Assembly: GCF_950295315.1 (NCBI RefSeq)
Contig: NC_080168.1
Coordinates: 66,163,254 to 66,227,253 of the forward strand
DNA length: 64,000 nucleotides
From: Erinaceus europaeus
Lineage: Eukaryota; Chordata; Mammalia; Eulipotyphla; Erinaceidae
Reading direction: 5' to 3'
Part shown: positions 30,229 through 41,812 of the stretch, piece by piece
Layout of the letters: the number at the start of each line of letters is the position of its first letter
Position numbering within the stretch: the first letter of the stretch is position 1
Position numbers and translations under genes: made by a program
Notes under the pieces: generated by a model
The model's input: the letters and a program-made list of their open reading frames with translations, nothing else
Told to the model about the DNA's origin: nothing
Databases searched by the model: none

Positions 30229-32084
30229 TACAGCATGGCAGAATCAAAAAAAAAAAAAAATCTGATTCACAGAACTCTCCCCCCCCCCGAATGAATGTCT
30301 TATGCTATGACTGGCCAGTTGTGTTTTGTGAGTGAGTGAGTGAAAAAAAAAAAAAAATTGAGTGAGTTGAGTGACCAAAATTTTTGTATGACCCATTGTG
30401 CTCAGAGTACTCTGAAAGTTAACTGACTTTATATCAAACGGCTGGACGCAGCCATGGTTTCTGGAGACGTCCAGAAACAGTCCAAAAATTGTTCATTCCC
30501 CCTTTTGATTTCTTTTTTAAGTCTTGATATCAATATGAAATGTTTAGTCTTAAACTGTGTGAGTAAAGATGGTTCAACTATGACAGTAGTTCTAAATTCA
30601 CATTTGAAATGATATATCTTATTTACAAGTTTTTCTCCTCCTGTGTGTTATAAACTATATGTTTAATATGCGTGTTTCAAGTTTGGTAAACATTAACTTG
30701 ACAGTTAAATCGTAACTTCGAAGTTACATTTTTACGAGAAGAGGTAAAATCAATTCATTTAAGTAACTGAGTGTTTAAGGTAAAACTCTAAATATTCAAT
30801 GTGACAATTCATCATCTCCTAAGTTAAAATACAAATTCTCTATACAGGACATTTTTGGAGGGCCCCCAAAAATGTCCTGTAAGCTATCTTGTGGAAATTA
30901 ATCCACAACAAATTTGGCATCAATCTGATATTGTAAATGTACCAAAAAAAAAAAAATTGTCACTAAAATGTGTTAACTCTAGTAACCTGAGTTTGCTTAA
31001 AAACCCAATGTAAAAATAGTCAAGAATCAATATATGTAACTTAAACTCGGTATGAAAACTTTGCTATATAAAGACTGCTACATGAGGTCACGTAAGATGA
31101 CCTTTACACAAAATTATAAAGATACCTAAACCAGTTATAATCATTGAGTTATCAATTGTAGTAAACTTCTAATTTGTTACAAAGTTTTTTCATAAGTAAT
31201 TGACTACAGCTATGACAAGCCTTCGCATAAAGAAGCATCTGCTCATATAGAATCCACAGAAATCCATCTTGGATCCCTGACCTCTGACATCACCCACAAT
31301 TACAGCCATCCCCAGAAACCCATGATGTGACCTGACACGATCTGGAGAACCTGATTCACAGACTCCGAAGGACAAGACTTTCCTACTGCCTTTCTCTCAA
31401 CCATCGGTGTCTGCTCTTCCTGCTTCTGTTTCGCCCATCATGTTTTGGCGGTTCCAGGTCACTCTCTACAGAGAAGAAAAGTTCCGGTGGCCGTCCTCCT
31501 CCATCAAGATAGACGTGTGGCATTTATTTCCTGGCCGTTGACATTGGACTGATGCTTCTATAGAACTTGCTGGACACTCCTTTTATACTCCTGGACTTCT
31601 TGAAGAATGACTGTAGCAGGCTGACTCGGGATTTTGCAATGCCAGATCACCCCTCTAGCCCCTCGGCTTATCAGGCCCCCACTCCTCCACCCATCAGGCT
31701 CACTCTGTCTCTTGCTACTCTTACTTATCCCTCCGTCTTGTGCTAGTTCTTTTTAAAGACACTTACACACTATCATTCTGCTTTCTTCCCAACAGGTTTC
31801 CGTTCACCCCTACACTGCTATTCCCCTGACAGAGATGAAGCCTTTTACAGACATTGACCCAGTTATATATGGCCATTAAGTAAGAGGAAGATGTTGGGGA
31901 ATTGTGAGGATATGGTTGAGCTTGGAAGGGCCTGAGCCTGAGGGGTGTGTCAATCCTGTTAGTCTCTCTCTCCACGGAGAGGTTGAGCAAGGAGGGACAG
32001 TAGAACCCCAAAAAAGGTGTGCCTCTTATCAGTCTCCCTGCCTCACAAAGTGCCCCACACTCCTGATACTATGGCAAAAAGTTA
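30229..32084 (+). other. Non-coding post-pol region of the provirus (env position)
   Basis: About 1.86 kb with no env-like frame on the plus strand: stops are frequent and I see no signal peptide, furin-like site or transmembrane-protein signature. Positions 30305-31190 are AT-rich and collinear with 9118-11720 inside the older class I element. From 31190 to about 31790 the sequence is more GC-balanced and unmatched in this window. A good splice acceptor (TTCTTCCCAACAG) ends at 31795. A poly-A run lies at 30248-30260. This may be an RNA-level cis element or an env replacement; that is inference. Confidence 0.75.
31775..31795 (+). promoter_or_regulatory. Candidate splice acceptor in the provirus 3' region
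   Basis: A pyrimidine-rich stretch (TTCTGCTTTCTTCCCAACAG) ends in AG at 31795, about 300 bp before the 3' LTR. In class II retroviruses acceptors near here serve small spliced accessory RNAs. No long frame follows it. Only the motif is seen. Confidence 0.4.
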
Positions 32085-32100
32085 AAAAGAAAGGGGGAGA
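32085..32100 (+). promoter_or_regulatory. Polypurine tract of the provirus
   Basis: AAAAAGAAAGGGGGAGA, within a purine run that starts at about 32084, ends exactly one base before the TGTTGGG of the 3' LTR. This is the plus-strand priming site expected for a retroviral element. Confidence 0.9.
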
Positions 32101-32549
32101 TGTTGGGTAGTTGCCATCTCCCCCTGGCTTCTGCTTAACCATATGCCTATATAGGGATTTTACTGATCCAAAGGTTTGGTCTATTTACATAAATCACTTT
32201 TACATAAAGCACTCCAGGGCATTGGTGGTTCAGTTATAGGATTCTCGCCTGTTCTGCCCCCTCCTTGTCACACTCTGATTTTCACCAGTCACTTTTCTCT
32301 CCACCCTCTCTATATCACATCCTGTTTCCACCCTACTTGGAGAGTATAAAAACAGCTGCTCTTCTGATTAAAGACACTTGGAAATTGCTTTCCGGCTCCG
32401 AGAGTTCCAGAGTGTATCTCCTGCGGAAGTTGGTGCAGCACGCGTTCCTGATCCCTCTCCCACACAGCAGCCTAGATCAGCTCCAGTTGAGTTCTCTCCA
32501 ACCCAGAGAGCACTAGCTCGGGAAGAAGTACCCTCAGGCTATCCCGGCA
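32101..32549 (+). repeat. 3' LTR of the class II provirus
   Basis: 449 bp, identical to the 5' LTR except T at 32255. It ends GGCA and is followed by the target duplication TTCTGT (32550-32555), then directly by a minus-strand SINE. Confidence 0.95.
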
Positions 32550-32561
32550 TTCTGTCATTTT

Positions 32562-33735
32562 AAAAATATCTTTATTGATTTATTGGACAGAAACAGCCAG
32601 AAATTGAGAGAGAAGGGTGGGATCAAAAGAAAGAGAGACAGAGAGACACCTGTAGCCCTGTTTCACTATTTGTGCAGCTTTTCCCCCTGCAGGTGGGGAC
32701 TGGGGGCTCGAACCTAGGTCCTTGTGCATTGTAACATGAACAGATGCACCACCACCCGGCCCCCGTTATGTCATTTTTTAAAAAAATATTTTATTTATCT
32801 ATTATTATTATTTAATATTTATTTATTTATTCCCTTTTGTTGCCCTGGTTGTTTTTTTATTGTTATTGTAGTTATTATTGTTGTTATTGATGTCGTTGTT
32901 GTTGGATAGGACAGAGAGAAATGGAGAGAGGAGGGGAAGACAGAGGGGGGAGAGAAAGAGAGACACCTGCAGACCTGCTTCACAGCTTGTGAAGCGACTT
33001 CCCTGCAGGTGGAGAGCCGGGGCTCGAACCGGGATCCTCATGCCAGTCCTTGCGCTTTGCGCCATGTGTGTTTAACCCACTGCACTATGTCCGACTTCCT
33101 ATTTTTTTTAAAGATTTTATTTATTTATTAATGAGAAAGATAGGAGAGAGAGAGAACCAGACATCAATCTGCTACATGTGCTGCTGGGGATTGAACTCAG
33201 GACCTCATGCTTGAGATTTCAGTGCGTTATTCACTGCACCACACCCCCAATCACCATTCTATAATTTTGCACTTGATATTTTTTCATAGTTTTTAAAAAA
33301 TTATTTAATTTTTCTTATATTTGATGGAACAGAGAGAGGGGTGGGGATGATAGAGAGGGAGATAAACAGAGAGACCCCTGCCACCCTGCTTCGCCACTCC
33401 TGAAGCTTCCTCCCCTCTGCAGGTGGGGAGGGGGTGCTTGAATCTGGGTCCTCACGTACTGTAATGTGTGCGTTCTGCTAAGAGCACCACTGCCAGCCTC
33501 TTGTGCTTGATATTTTAAAAGCATAAAGATGGTGGTGCTGGGGTTATGGGTTGAATGCTGCCCCCCTACCTAAGATCTGCTTGACATTCCACTCCTAGTG
33601 GCCTGGGAGGTGGAGCAGTGGACTATCAAGCCTGATGCCCTGGGTCCAACCCCTGATATCACATGTGCTAGAGTGAGGCTCTGGTTCTCTCTCTCTCTCT
33701 CTCATAAAGAAATAATACTTTAAAAAAAAAAGTTC
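32562..33735. mobile_element. SINE block right of the provirus
   Basis: Minus copies at 32562-32765 (starting a few bases beyond the provirus target duplication), 32805-33100, 33105-33250 (second tRNA-like family) and 33290-33505. A plus copy of the second tRNA-like family is at 33598-33735. Confidence 0.83.
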
Positions 33736-33739
33736 TGCT

Positions 33740-34318
33740 GTGGGGGGTGGGGGTGGGTCAGCAGAGTAGCTGACTTGGACAGGGCACTGCTCTGCCACGT
33801 GCGTGAGCCAGACTCCAGTGTGGCATCTGCCACGTCAGTTACGGTCCTTCACTTCCTCTTGGTCTCTCTGCCTCTGCCTCTCAAACTGCAGCAGGGTCCT
33901 GCCCTGGGACTGTGCACACGACCTCATTTGGAGATAGTCCTTGCAGACATGGCTGAACTAGGATGAGGTCACTGGGTGGGCCTGACCCAACACAACTGAG
34001 TCCTACAGGCAGGAAACTGGGCCCAGACACAGGAAGGAGGGGACAGAGGGATCCCGGGCTGTGTGGACACTAGGTGGACAAGCCTGGGAGTGGCTAGATA
34101 CTGCAAAGGCAGGAAGGGCCCCTCCCCAAGCCCCAGGCCTTGAGCCTTCCCAACCCTCTGGCTTGCAGCTCTGGGAGAGAGCACATTGCTGTTTCACATG
34201 TCTGAGTCGCCAGGGCTTTGTTCCAGTCCTGGGAGGCTGTTGAGAGAGGGTGAAGCCTCACCTTCCTCTCATGGGACTGCCAGCATTCTATTTAAACTTA
34301 TATCAAAAGTGTTTAATA
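33740..34318. other. Intron sequence without recognised genes
   Basis: 33740-33945 resembles an old tRNA-like SINE. 33945-34318 is unassigned GC-balanced sequence. Confidence 0.45.
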
Positions 34319-35085
34319 GGGGGTTGGGCGGTAGCACAGGGGTTAAGCACACATGGCGTGAAGCACAAGGACTGGATAGGATCCCGGTTGCAGCCTCCTG
34401 CAGCCTCCGTCTCCTCATTCGCAGGGGGGTTGCTTCACAAGTGGTGAAGCAGGTCTGTGGCTGTCTGTCTTTCCCTCCCCCTCTCTGTCTTCCCCTCCTC
34501 TCTCAATTTCTCTCTGTCCTATACAACAACAATAATAATAACAATGATTAAAAAAAATGACAACAAAAGGGAAAAAAATGGCCTCCAGGAGCAGTGGATT
34601 TGTAGTGGAGGCACTGAGCCCAACCAATAACCCTGGAGGCAAAAAAAAAAAAGGGTTTAATAAAGAAAAAAAAAAGCATCTGGGTAGGGAGATAATTCAC
34701 CTGGTAGAGTGCACTCCTTAGTCTTACCATGCGGAGGCCCTGGGTTTTGGTCCCAGCACCATGTGCGTACACCGTAGCACCAGGGGAAGCTCCACATGTG
34801 GTTCTGTGATGCCTCTCCCTCTCTGTTTCTTTCTCCTCTTCCCTAAAATAAAAGAAAAATCAAAACAGGGGCTGGGTGGTGGCGCACCTGGTTAAGTGCA
34901 CGTCACAGTACTCAAGGGCCTGGCTTTGATCCCCTGGTCCCTACCTGCAGGGGAAAGCTTTACAAGTGGTGAAGCAGGCCTGCAGGTGTCTCTCTGCCTC
35001 TCTCCTTCCCTATCACTATCTTTTCATTTCTGGCTGTCTCTATCTGTTAATAAATAAAGATAATTAAGAAATAAAAATAAAAACA
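34319..35085 (+). mobile_element. Three plus-strand SINEs
   Basis: 34319-34640 long form (GGGTTGGGCGGTAGCACAGG head, CAATAACCCTGGAGG end), 34680-34860 another tRNA-like family, 34868-35085 second subfamily. Confidence 0.85.
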
Positions 35086-35164
35086 CCAGCCTAGGACCTA
35101 CAGAATTGCTTATGCATGATGTCATGGGCTCCACCAAGCATGAAAAGAGTAACATCTCTACTTT

Positions 35165-35950
35165 TTGGATTTTTTTTTTTGCCTCCAGGGTTATTGCTGG
35201 GGCTCTGTGCCTGCACTACGAATCCAGTGCTCCTAGAGGCCATCTTTTTTCCATTGTTGTTGTTGCTGCTGTTGTTGTTGGATAGGACAGAGAGAAATTG
35301 TTAGAGGAGGGAAAGACAGAGAGGGGGAGAGAAAGATAGACACCTGCAGACCTGCTTCACTGCCTGTGAAGCGACTCCCCTGCAGGTGGGGATCCTTGTG
35401 CTGGTCCTTGTGCTTCGCACCATTTGCGCTTAGCCTTGTGTGCTACTGCCCAGTCTTTAGATTTTTCTTTTTCTATTATTTATTTGTTTGTTTCTTTTTT
35501 GTTGCCTTTGTTGTTATTGTTGTTGTAGTTATTATTGTTATTGACGTCGTCGTTGTTGGATAGGACAGAGAGAAATGGTGAGAGGAGGGGAAGACAGAGA
35601 GGGGGAGAGAAAGACACTTGCAGACCTGCTTTACTGACCGTGAAGCAACCCCCCTGCAGGTGGGGAGCCAGGGACTCAAACTGGGATCCTTACAGCAGTC
35701 CTTGTGCTTTGCGCCATCTGCTCTTAACCCACTGCACTACCGCCGACCTTCTTCTAATTTTTATTAGATAGGACAGAGAGAAATTGAGAGAAGATGGGGA
35801 GATAGAGATAGAGAGTGAGAGAGAGACAGTTGCAGAGCTGCTTCACTGCTCGTGAAGCAACCCCCCTGCAGGTGGGAATCTGTGGCTCGAACCCGGGTCT
35901 TTGTGATTGGTAATATGTGTGCTTAACCAGGTGCACCACCGCCCGGTTCT
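35165..35950 (-). mobile_element. Three minus-strand SINEs
   Basis: 35165-35455 long form with a short body, 35480-35752 short form, 35755-35948 second subfamily ending CCAGGTGCACCACCGCCCGG. With the plus block at 34319-35085 they form opposed arrays. Confidence 0.85.
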
Positions 35951-36306
35951 CTCTTTCTCTCTCAGGTCTGCATGCCTCTAAAGCATGTGTTTTCTTCTCC
36001 TCTCTGTCCTTGCTTTGTCTCAATAAACGCTGTTCCCTGGAACATGGTTGTTTTGTGATTCTTCATGCAGGTGTCTGTCAGTCTAGAAGCCGACCAACAG
36101 AGTTTGGAGGGGAACTGGGGACCTTTTGCTCTGTTCCCTCCTGCTCCCCTGCTCCAGTGCTCCAGTGTGGTGCTGGGACTAGAACCAGGGCCCTTGCAAG
36201 TTGGGATGCATGCCCCTCCCCCCCCGTCCCACTTCAAATGGCCCAGCTTTTCTTTACAGAGAGCCGTTGGTGTGGAAGCAAGGCCAAGCAGAGAGGTAGG
36301 GCTTAC

Positions 36307-36457
36307 TTGTTGTTGGCCGGCCCAGTGGCCAGCACGTCGGGCTGCAGCTTGGGGAAGAAGCCCTGCTCATAGCGGCCCTGCCCGATCTTCATGTTGAGCA
36401 GGTGCGGGTGGATGGCCGTGTGGTCCAACTTCGTGAGCCGCTGCTCGATGGGCTGGG
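36307..36457 (-). CDS. DENND5B: DENND5B coding exon, post-DENN linker
   Basis: This 151-bp exon completes a split Ala codon and reads [20 protein letters not shown], then [20 protein letters not shown], then VLATGPANN, ending with two bases of an Asn codon. The donor is GTAAGC, and the acceptor is CAG directly before CCCAGCC. The segment between the DENN module and RUN1 is very well conserved in the family, especially [15 protein letters not shown] and GFFPKLQ. The exon flanks the 19.7-kb intron that carries the young provirus. The third base of the last Asn codon comes from the first base of the exon at 16637. Confidence 0.94.
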
Positions 36458-36589
36458 CTGTCGGTCAAACGCACAGATGGTCAGAGCCCTTTCAACAACA
36501 GTATGTCCCCCAAGTGTGTGCTGGCCAGGAGCTCAGCCTTCCTGCCTGCCTTTCCTTCCTTTTTCTCTTCCTCCTTTTTTTTTTAATTT

Positions 36590-37715
36590 TAAAAATATTT
36601 TATTTATTTATTTATTTTCCTTTTTGTTGTCCTTGTTTTTATCATTGTTGTGATTATTATTATTGTTGTTATTGATGTTGTTGTTGCCAGATAAGACAGA
36701 GAGAAATGGAAAGAGGAAGGGAAGACAGAGAGGGGGAGAGAAAGACACCTGCAGACCTGCTTCACCACTTGTGAAGCGACCCCCCTGCAGGTGGGGAGCC
36801 GGGGGCTTGAGCCAGGATCATTATATCAGTCCTTGTGCTTCACGCCATGTGCGCTTAACCTGCTATGCTACCGCCTGACCCCCCTCTTTTTTCTTTCTTT
36901 CATAGAATTTTTTAAAACTTTAACTAATTTGATAGGGCAGAGAGATATCAACAGGGGAGGGGATAGAGAGAAAGGGAGAGAGACAGAGAGACAACTGCAA
37001 CCCTACTCCATCCCTTGCGAATCTTCCCCCCTGCACGTGCACTTAACCAGGAACACCACCGCATGGACTCCTCCCCCCAATTTTTTTTTTAACCAAACAG
37101 TCTCCTTCATGGGTCCTTGAGACACCCTCTTAACATTTAAGTGGTTTTAAGAATAGAAATTGGGACCAGGGAAGAGTTGACCTGGTAGAACACACACTTT
37201 ACCCTGCACAAGGACCTGGGTTCAAGTGAGAGAGCCCCTGCACCAGGGGAATCTCCAGGGATGGTGGAGCAGTACAGTCATTTCTCTCCTATCTCCCTAT
37301 CTCTCTCTCTCCCCCTCCCTCCCTCCCTCTCTCTCTAAAATTGAAAGGAAAAAAGGAAAAAGAGTCCATGGGGAGGGGTGGCATCGACCAGGTCCAAAAC
37401 CTCTGTAGCCAAAAAAAAAAAAAAAGTCAGTTTCAGGGGGCTGGGTGGTAAGGATCCCAGTTTGAGCCCTCGGCTCCCCACCTGCGGCAGGGGTGGGGGG
37501 AGGTCTTCACAAGCAGTGAAGCAGGTCTGCAGGTGTCTTTCTCTCTCCCTCTCTGTCTTTCCCTCCTCTCTCCATTTCTCTCTGTCCTAACCAACAACAG
37601 CAGTAAGAACAACAATAACAAGGGAAACAAAAAAATTAGAAAAATGGCCTCTAGGAGCAGTGGATTCATAGTGCAGACACCAAGCTCCCAGTGGTAACCC
37701 TGGAGGCAAAAATAA
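36590..37715. mobile_element. SINE block left of the LTR-like repeat
   Basis: 36590-36883 minus short form, 36900-37075 minus second subfamily, 37150-37345 plus of another family, 37432-37715 plus long form. Confidence 0.82.
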
Positions 37716-37884
37716 GTCTGTTCCAGAGCTTCAGAAAGCCTGAGCTCAGGAACTGAGTGATGGTACAACCAGTTGAGGGCACACGTCATCATGCACCTAG
37801 ACCTGGGTTCTAGCTTCCGCTCCTTACATGTGGTGATGCAATATACTGGTGACCAAGGGTGGAAGTCCCGACACAGTGCCAATG

Positions 37885-38395
37885 TCAGCCTTGGCGACAG
37901 AGTATGAAGTGATCTGCGCAGGCGCATGGTGGACCGTGGGTGGATCCAGTCCGTGCTGGTGGACAAAGCATTGTGGGTAGGCTGAATAGACTTAAAAGTA
38001 TAGCCAGCTGGAAGTCACTCTCTCTCTCATTGGCTGCTGCTTCTTCTCCTGGTCAGAAGCATCTGGGTGGAGGTGCTTCAGGCATCTGTCCGCCATGGCT
38101 ACTTCTCCTGGAAATTGAACATGTGTGACTCTGCTAGCCGGTAAACTTTTAGACCCCTCTACAGCCATGAGCAACCTTTACCAGAGCTGATAATTGTTTA
38201 TCTTATGGGACTAAACTTTTGATAACTATACTAAGACTTTATGGACCTAGCGTACTTTTAACCCTTAATGAGGATTGCTTATTTTGCCTTTTACCTGTTT
38301 CACCCTAATAAACCTTGTATTGTTTAAACCAGTTCCCAGCTCCCCACGGTGAATCTTTTTATGCGCCGCAGCAGCCCCACCAAACCCCTTTTTTA
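37885..38395 (+). repeat. Unclassified repeat, possibly a solo LTR
   Basis: A roughly 500-bp stretch unlike the SINEs and L1. It has AATAAA at 38307-38312 about 80 bp before its right end, a GC-rich left end (CTGCGCAGGCGCATGG) and an AT-rich middle. I could not find convincing TG/CA ends with a target duplication, so an LTR is only one possibility. Confidence 0.35.
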
Positions 38396-38407
38396 AGTTA
38401 AATAACA

Positions 38408-39140
38408 ACAATTACAGTGCACACATTATAAAGCGCAAGGGCCCAGGCTTCAACCCCTGGTCCCCACCTGCAGGAGGAAAAGCTTCACGAGTGGTGAAGC
38501 AGAGTTGCAGGTGTCTCTCCATCTCTGTCCTTCTCTATCTCCTCCTCTCTCAATTTATCTCTGTCTCTATCCAATAATAAGCAAATAAAGTATTTTTGAA
38601 AAATAGGGGGTGGTGGAGACCTCACCTAGAAGCATACAGACCTTGCCATGCACAAGGCCACATGTCTGAGCAAGGGCAGCACATGGGAGCAGGCTGGGAG
38701 GCAACAGACACGCTTGGCAGGTGGTGGGGTGGTGCTGTGCTGTCTCTTCTCTAGCTGAGGTATGGAGCTGTCAGAAAAGTTATGGTGCATTTTTCTATGT
38801 TCCTTTTCTTTTCTGCCTCCAGGGTTATTGCTGGGGCTTGGTGCCTGCACCACACATCCACTGCTCCTGGAAGTTTTTTTCCCCTTTTGTTGTCATTGTT
38901 GTTTTATTATTGTTGTGGTTATTATTATTGTTATTGATGTCATTGTTGTTAGATAGGACCGAGAGAAATGGAGAGAGGAGGGAAAGACAGAGAGGGGGAG
39001 AGAAAGATAGACACCTGCAGACCCACTTCACCACTTGTGAAGTGACCCCTCTGCAGGTGGGGAGCCGGGGGCTTGAACCTGGGTCCATGTGCTTGGTGAT
39101 ATGTGCCCTTAACCAGGTGTATTACTACCTGGCCCTCTCC
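38408..39140. mobile_element. Two SINEs in opposite orientation
   Basis: 38408-38600 is a plus second-subfamily copy lacking the head. 38808-39140 is a minus long form. Confidence 0.83.
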
Positions 39141-39149
39141 CCAGCCCCT

Positions 39150-39900
39150 CGAAGTGATTTTAATTTTCAACAATCCCTTCCCCCGTCCCCATGATTCCCA
39201 ACCCTCTTAGCTCCTAACATCTATCAACTACAGCGAGCGGCAGACGAGCAAAATAAAGCGTACATGCATACCATGGAACTCCGCTGTCCCTGCCAATTTC
39301 ATACTCCCTCAAATACTACAGACCTCCCTCTCTGCCAGTGAGCATGTCTGTGCCTGCAGGAGAGAAGCAGCTCTGGCTTTCCTGTGAAGTGTGAGAGCAG
39401 CCAGAGCCCTGTGCTGCGTGCTACTCTCCCCACTGGGAAGGGAAGCCCAGGGGTCAATGGCTCTATCTGGGTGTATTCAGGGATGGCCTGTGGCCCCACA
39501 GAGCCTCCCGGTACTGTAATAGTTGCTGAGGGAAATGACAAGTGCAGGGTGAGCATCTGGTCTCAGCACAGAAGCCTTGCCTGAAAGTCAGAATTCACCT
39601 CAGAAGCAGGACCAGAGCACAAACAAGGGGCAAAAAGCACACAACTAAAAAGGTAAAAAAAGGTAAAAGTAACTAAAAAGGTACAAGTTTTTTGTTGTTA
39701 TGGAGGACAATTTTTATCAGGTGTTTTTAGCTTATTTTTATTTTTATTTTTATTTTACTAGAGCACACTGCTCAGCTCTGGCTTACCTTGGTGCAAGGGA
39801 TTGAACCGGGTCCTTGGAACCTCAGGTATGAAAGTCTTTTAGCAGAGATATTATGCAACATTCCCACCAAGGATTTTTAAATCAGTTAAGAGAAATACAC
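39150..39900. other. Mostly unassigned intron sequence
   Basis: 39160-39720 has no recognised repeat. 39750-39870 is a minus copy of the third tRNA-like family (GAGCACACTGCTCAGCTCTG). Confidence 0.5.
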
Positions 39901-39904
39901 ATAA

Positions 39905-40540
39905 GGAAGTCAGGCCGTAGTGCAATGCACGTGGCTCAAATCACAAGGACCAGCATAAGGATCCTGGTTCCAGCCCCTGGCTCCCCACCTGCAGGAGGGT
40001 CGCTTCACAGGCAGTGAAGCAGGTCTGCAGGCGTCTATCTTTCTCTCCCCCTCTCTGTCTTCCCCTCCTCTCTCCATTTCTCTCTGTCCTATCCAACAAC
40101 AATACCTACTACAACGATGAAAAACAACAAGGGCAACAAAAGGGAAAATAAATAAATAAATAAATATAAAATTTTTTTTAAAAAGAGAAATACACATAAA
40201 GGAGGGTTGGGTAGTAGTGCATTGGGTTAAGCGCACATAGTGTGAAGCACAAGGACCAGCGTAGAGATCCTGGTTCAAGCCCACAGCTCCCCACCAGCAG
40301 GGGGGTCGCTTCACATGTGGTAAAGCAGGTCTGCAGGTGTCTATCTTTCTCCCCCACCCTCTGTCTTCCCTTCCTCTCTCCATTTTTCTCTGTCTTATCC
40401 AAGAACAATGACATCAGTAATAAAAACAATAATAACCACAACAATGATAAAACAAGGGCAACAAAAGGGAAAAAATGGACTCCAGGAATAGTGGATTCAT
40501 GGTGCAGGCACTAAGCCCCAGTGATAACCCTGGAGGCAAA

Positions 40541-40592
<52 letters not shown>
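39905..40592 (+). mobile_element. Two plus SINEs, the second ending in (AAAG)n
   Basis: 39905-40180 short form. 40203-40540 long form, whose tail became an AAAG microsatellite at 40541-40592. Confidence 0.88.
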
Positions 40593-40829
40593 CAGACACA
40601 TAAAGGCTTATTATTAACAAGAGAGAAGTAGAGCATTCCTAGGGGCACACAGGATGCTGGGGACCCACAAGAGCACAGGCAACATGTCCTGTGCTACACA
40701 ACCTCCCTACTAAAAATTCACTTGTTTAGTTTCATGAGAAAGAAAAACAAAAAACAGACAGGTAGAACAATCAAGAGCACTGCTCAGCTCTGGCAGACAG
40801 TGGTGCCAGGGTTGAACTTTTTTTTTTTT

Positions 40830-41522
40830 TTTTTTTTAATTAGGATTGAGAGAAATTGTGAGGGGAGAGGAGATAGAGAGGGGAGAGAAAGAGAGACACC
40901 TGCAGACCTGCTTCACTGCTTGTGAAGTGACCCCCCTCACACACACTGCAGGAAGGGAGCTGGGGGCTTGAACCCAGGTCTTTGCACTTGGTAATACGTG
41001 TGCTTAACTGGGTGCACCGCTGCCTGACCCCCTCTTTCTCCCTGTTTTCCCCTTCCTTCTTTTTTTTTTTTTAAATTATCTTTATTCATTGGATAGAGAC
41101 AGCCAGAAATCAAGAAGGAAGAGATAGAGAGGGTAGAGAGGGAGGGAGACAAAGAGACATCTGCAGCCTGCTTCACAACTCATGAGGCTTTTCCCCTGCA
41201 GGGGAGGACTAGGGGCCCGAACCCAGGTCCTTGCACACTGAACATGTGCACCCAACCAGATATGCCACCGCTGCTGGGCCCCCTCTCCTTCCTTCTTAAT
41301 TTCTGTCTCCATCAGTTAAATAAATATTATTTGAAAGGTAACTGTATGGGACGGGGGTAGACATCATAATGGTCATGCAAAGAGACTCTCATGCCTGAGG
41401 CTCCAAAGTCCCAGGTTCAATCCCTTGTACCACCATAAGCCATAGCTGAGCAGTGCTCTGGTAAAAGAAAGAAAGAAAGAGAGAAAGAAAGAAGGAGAGA
41501 AAGAAAGAAAGAAAGAAAGGGA
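40830..41522. mobile_element. Two minus SINEs, one plus SINE, and (AAAG)n
   Basis: 40830-41035 and 41065-41290 minus second subfamily. 41345-41465 plus third tRNA-like family (ATAATGGTCATGCAAAGAGA) with an AAAG tail to 41522. Confidence 0.82.
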
Positions 41523-41812
41523 GGGAGATAGATAACTGTACAGTTCCAGAGGGCTGGAGATAGTCAGGAACTCGACCCTCAGCACTGCATATGCTACAGT
41601 GGAGCTCTGGCCAATCTCTCTCTCTCATAAAACAAACTGATCCATAAATCCTTTAAATAGTCTCTGGTAGCATGAGCAAGCTCTGAGGAGACTAAGTGTG
41701 TCAGCCAACATCACTTGCTTCCACGCTGACCCTGTAATGGAACCTTTCCCAGGTCTGAAGCCCTGGTAGGGCAGGGTGTACTCAAGGAGGAGAGTGCTCC
41801 AGAAGGTTTTAT

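Larger units (their letters stand above)
24820..32549 (+). mobile_element. Young class II (betaretrovirus/IAP-like) provirus, env-less
   Basis: A complete LTR-gag-pro-pol-LTR element of 7730 bp. The order is LTR 24820-25268, primer site 25271-25289, gag 25416-26963, pro 26960-27592, pol 27568-30228, non-coding 30229-32085, polypurine tract 32085-32100, LTR 32101-32549. Both LTRs start TGTTGGG and end GGCA and differ at one position (C at 24974, T at 32255, a CpG-type change). The six bases TTCTGT flank the element on both sides (24814-24819 and 32550-32555), the duplication size usual for class II elements. No SINE or L1 has landed inside it. It lies in the intron between the DENND5B exons at 36307 and 16637, antisense to the gene. 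No env frame is recognisable, so it probably moved by retrotransposition. The class II call rests on three successive -1 frames, two CCHC knuckles and the Lys-type primer site. Confidence 0.95.

Noticed and set aside
30229..32084. Possible env gene in the provirus
   Set aside because: No long plus-strand frame and no signal-peptide, cleavage-site or transmembrane-protein pattern; stops in all frames.
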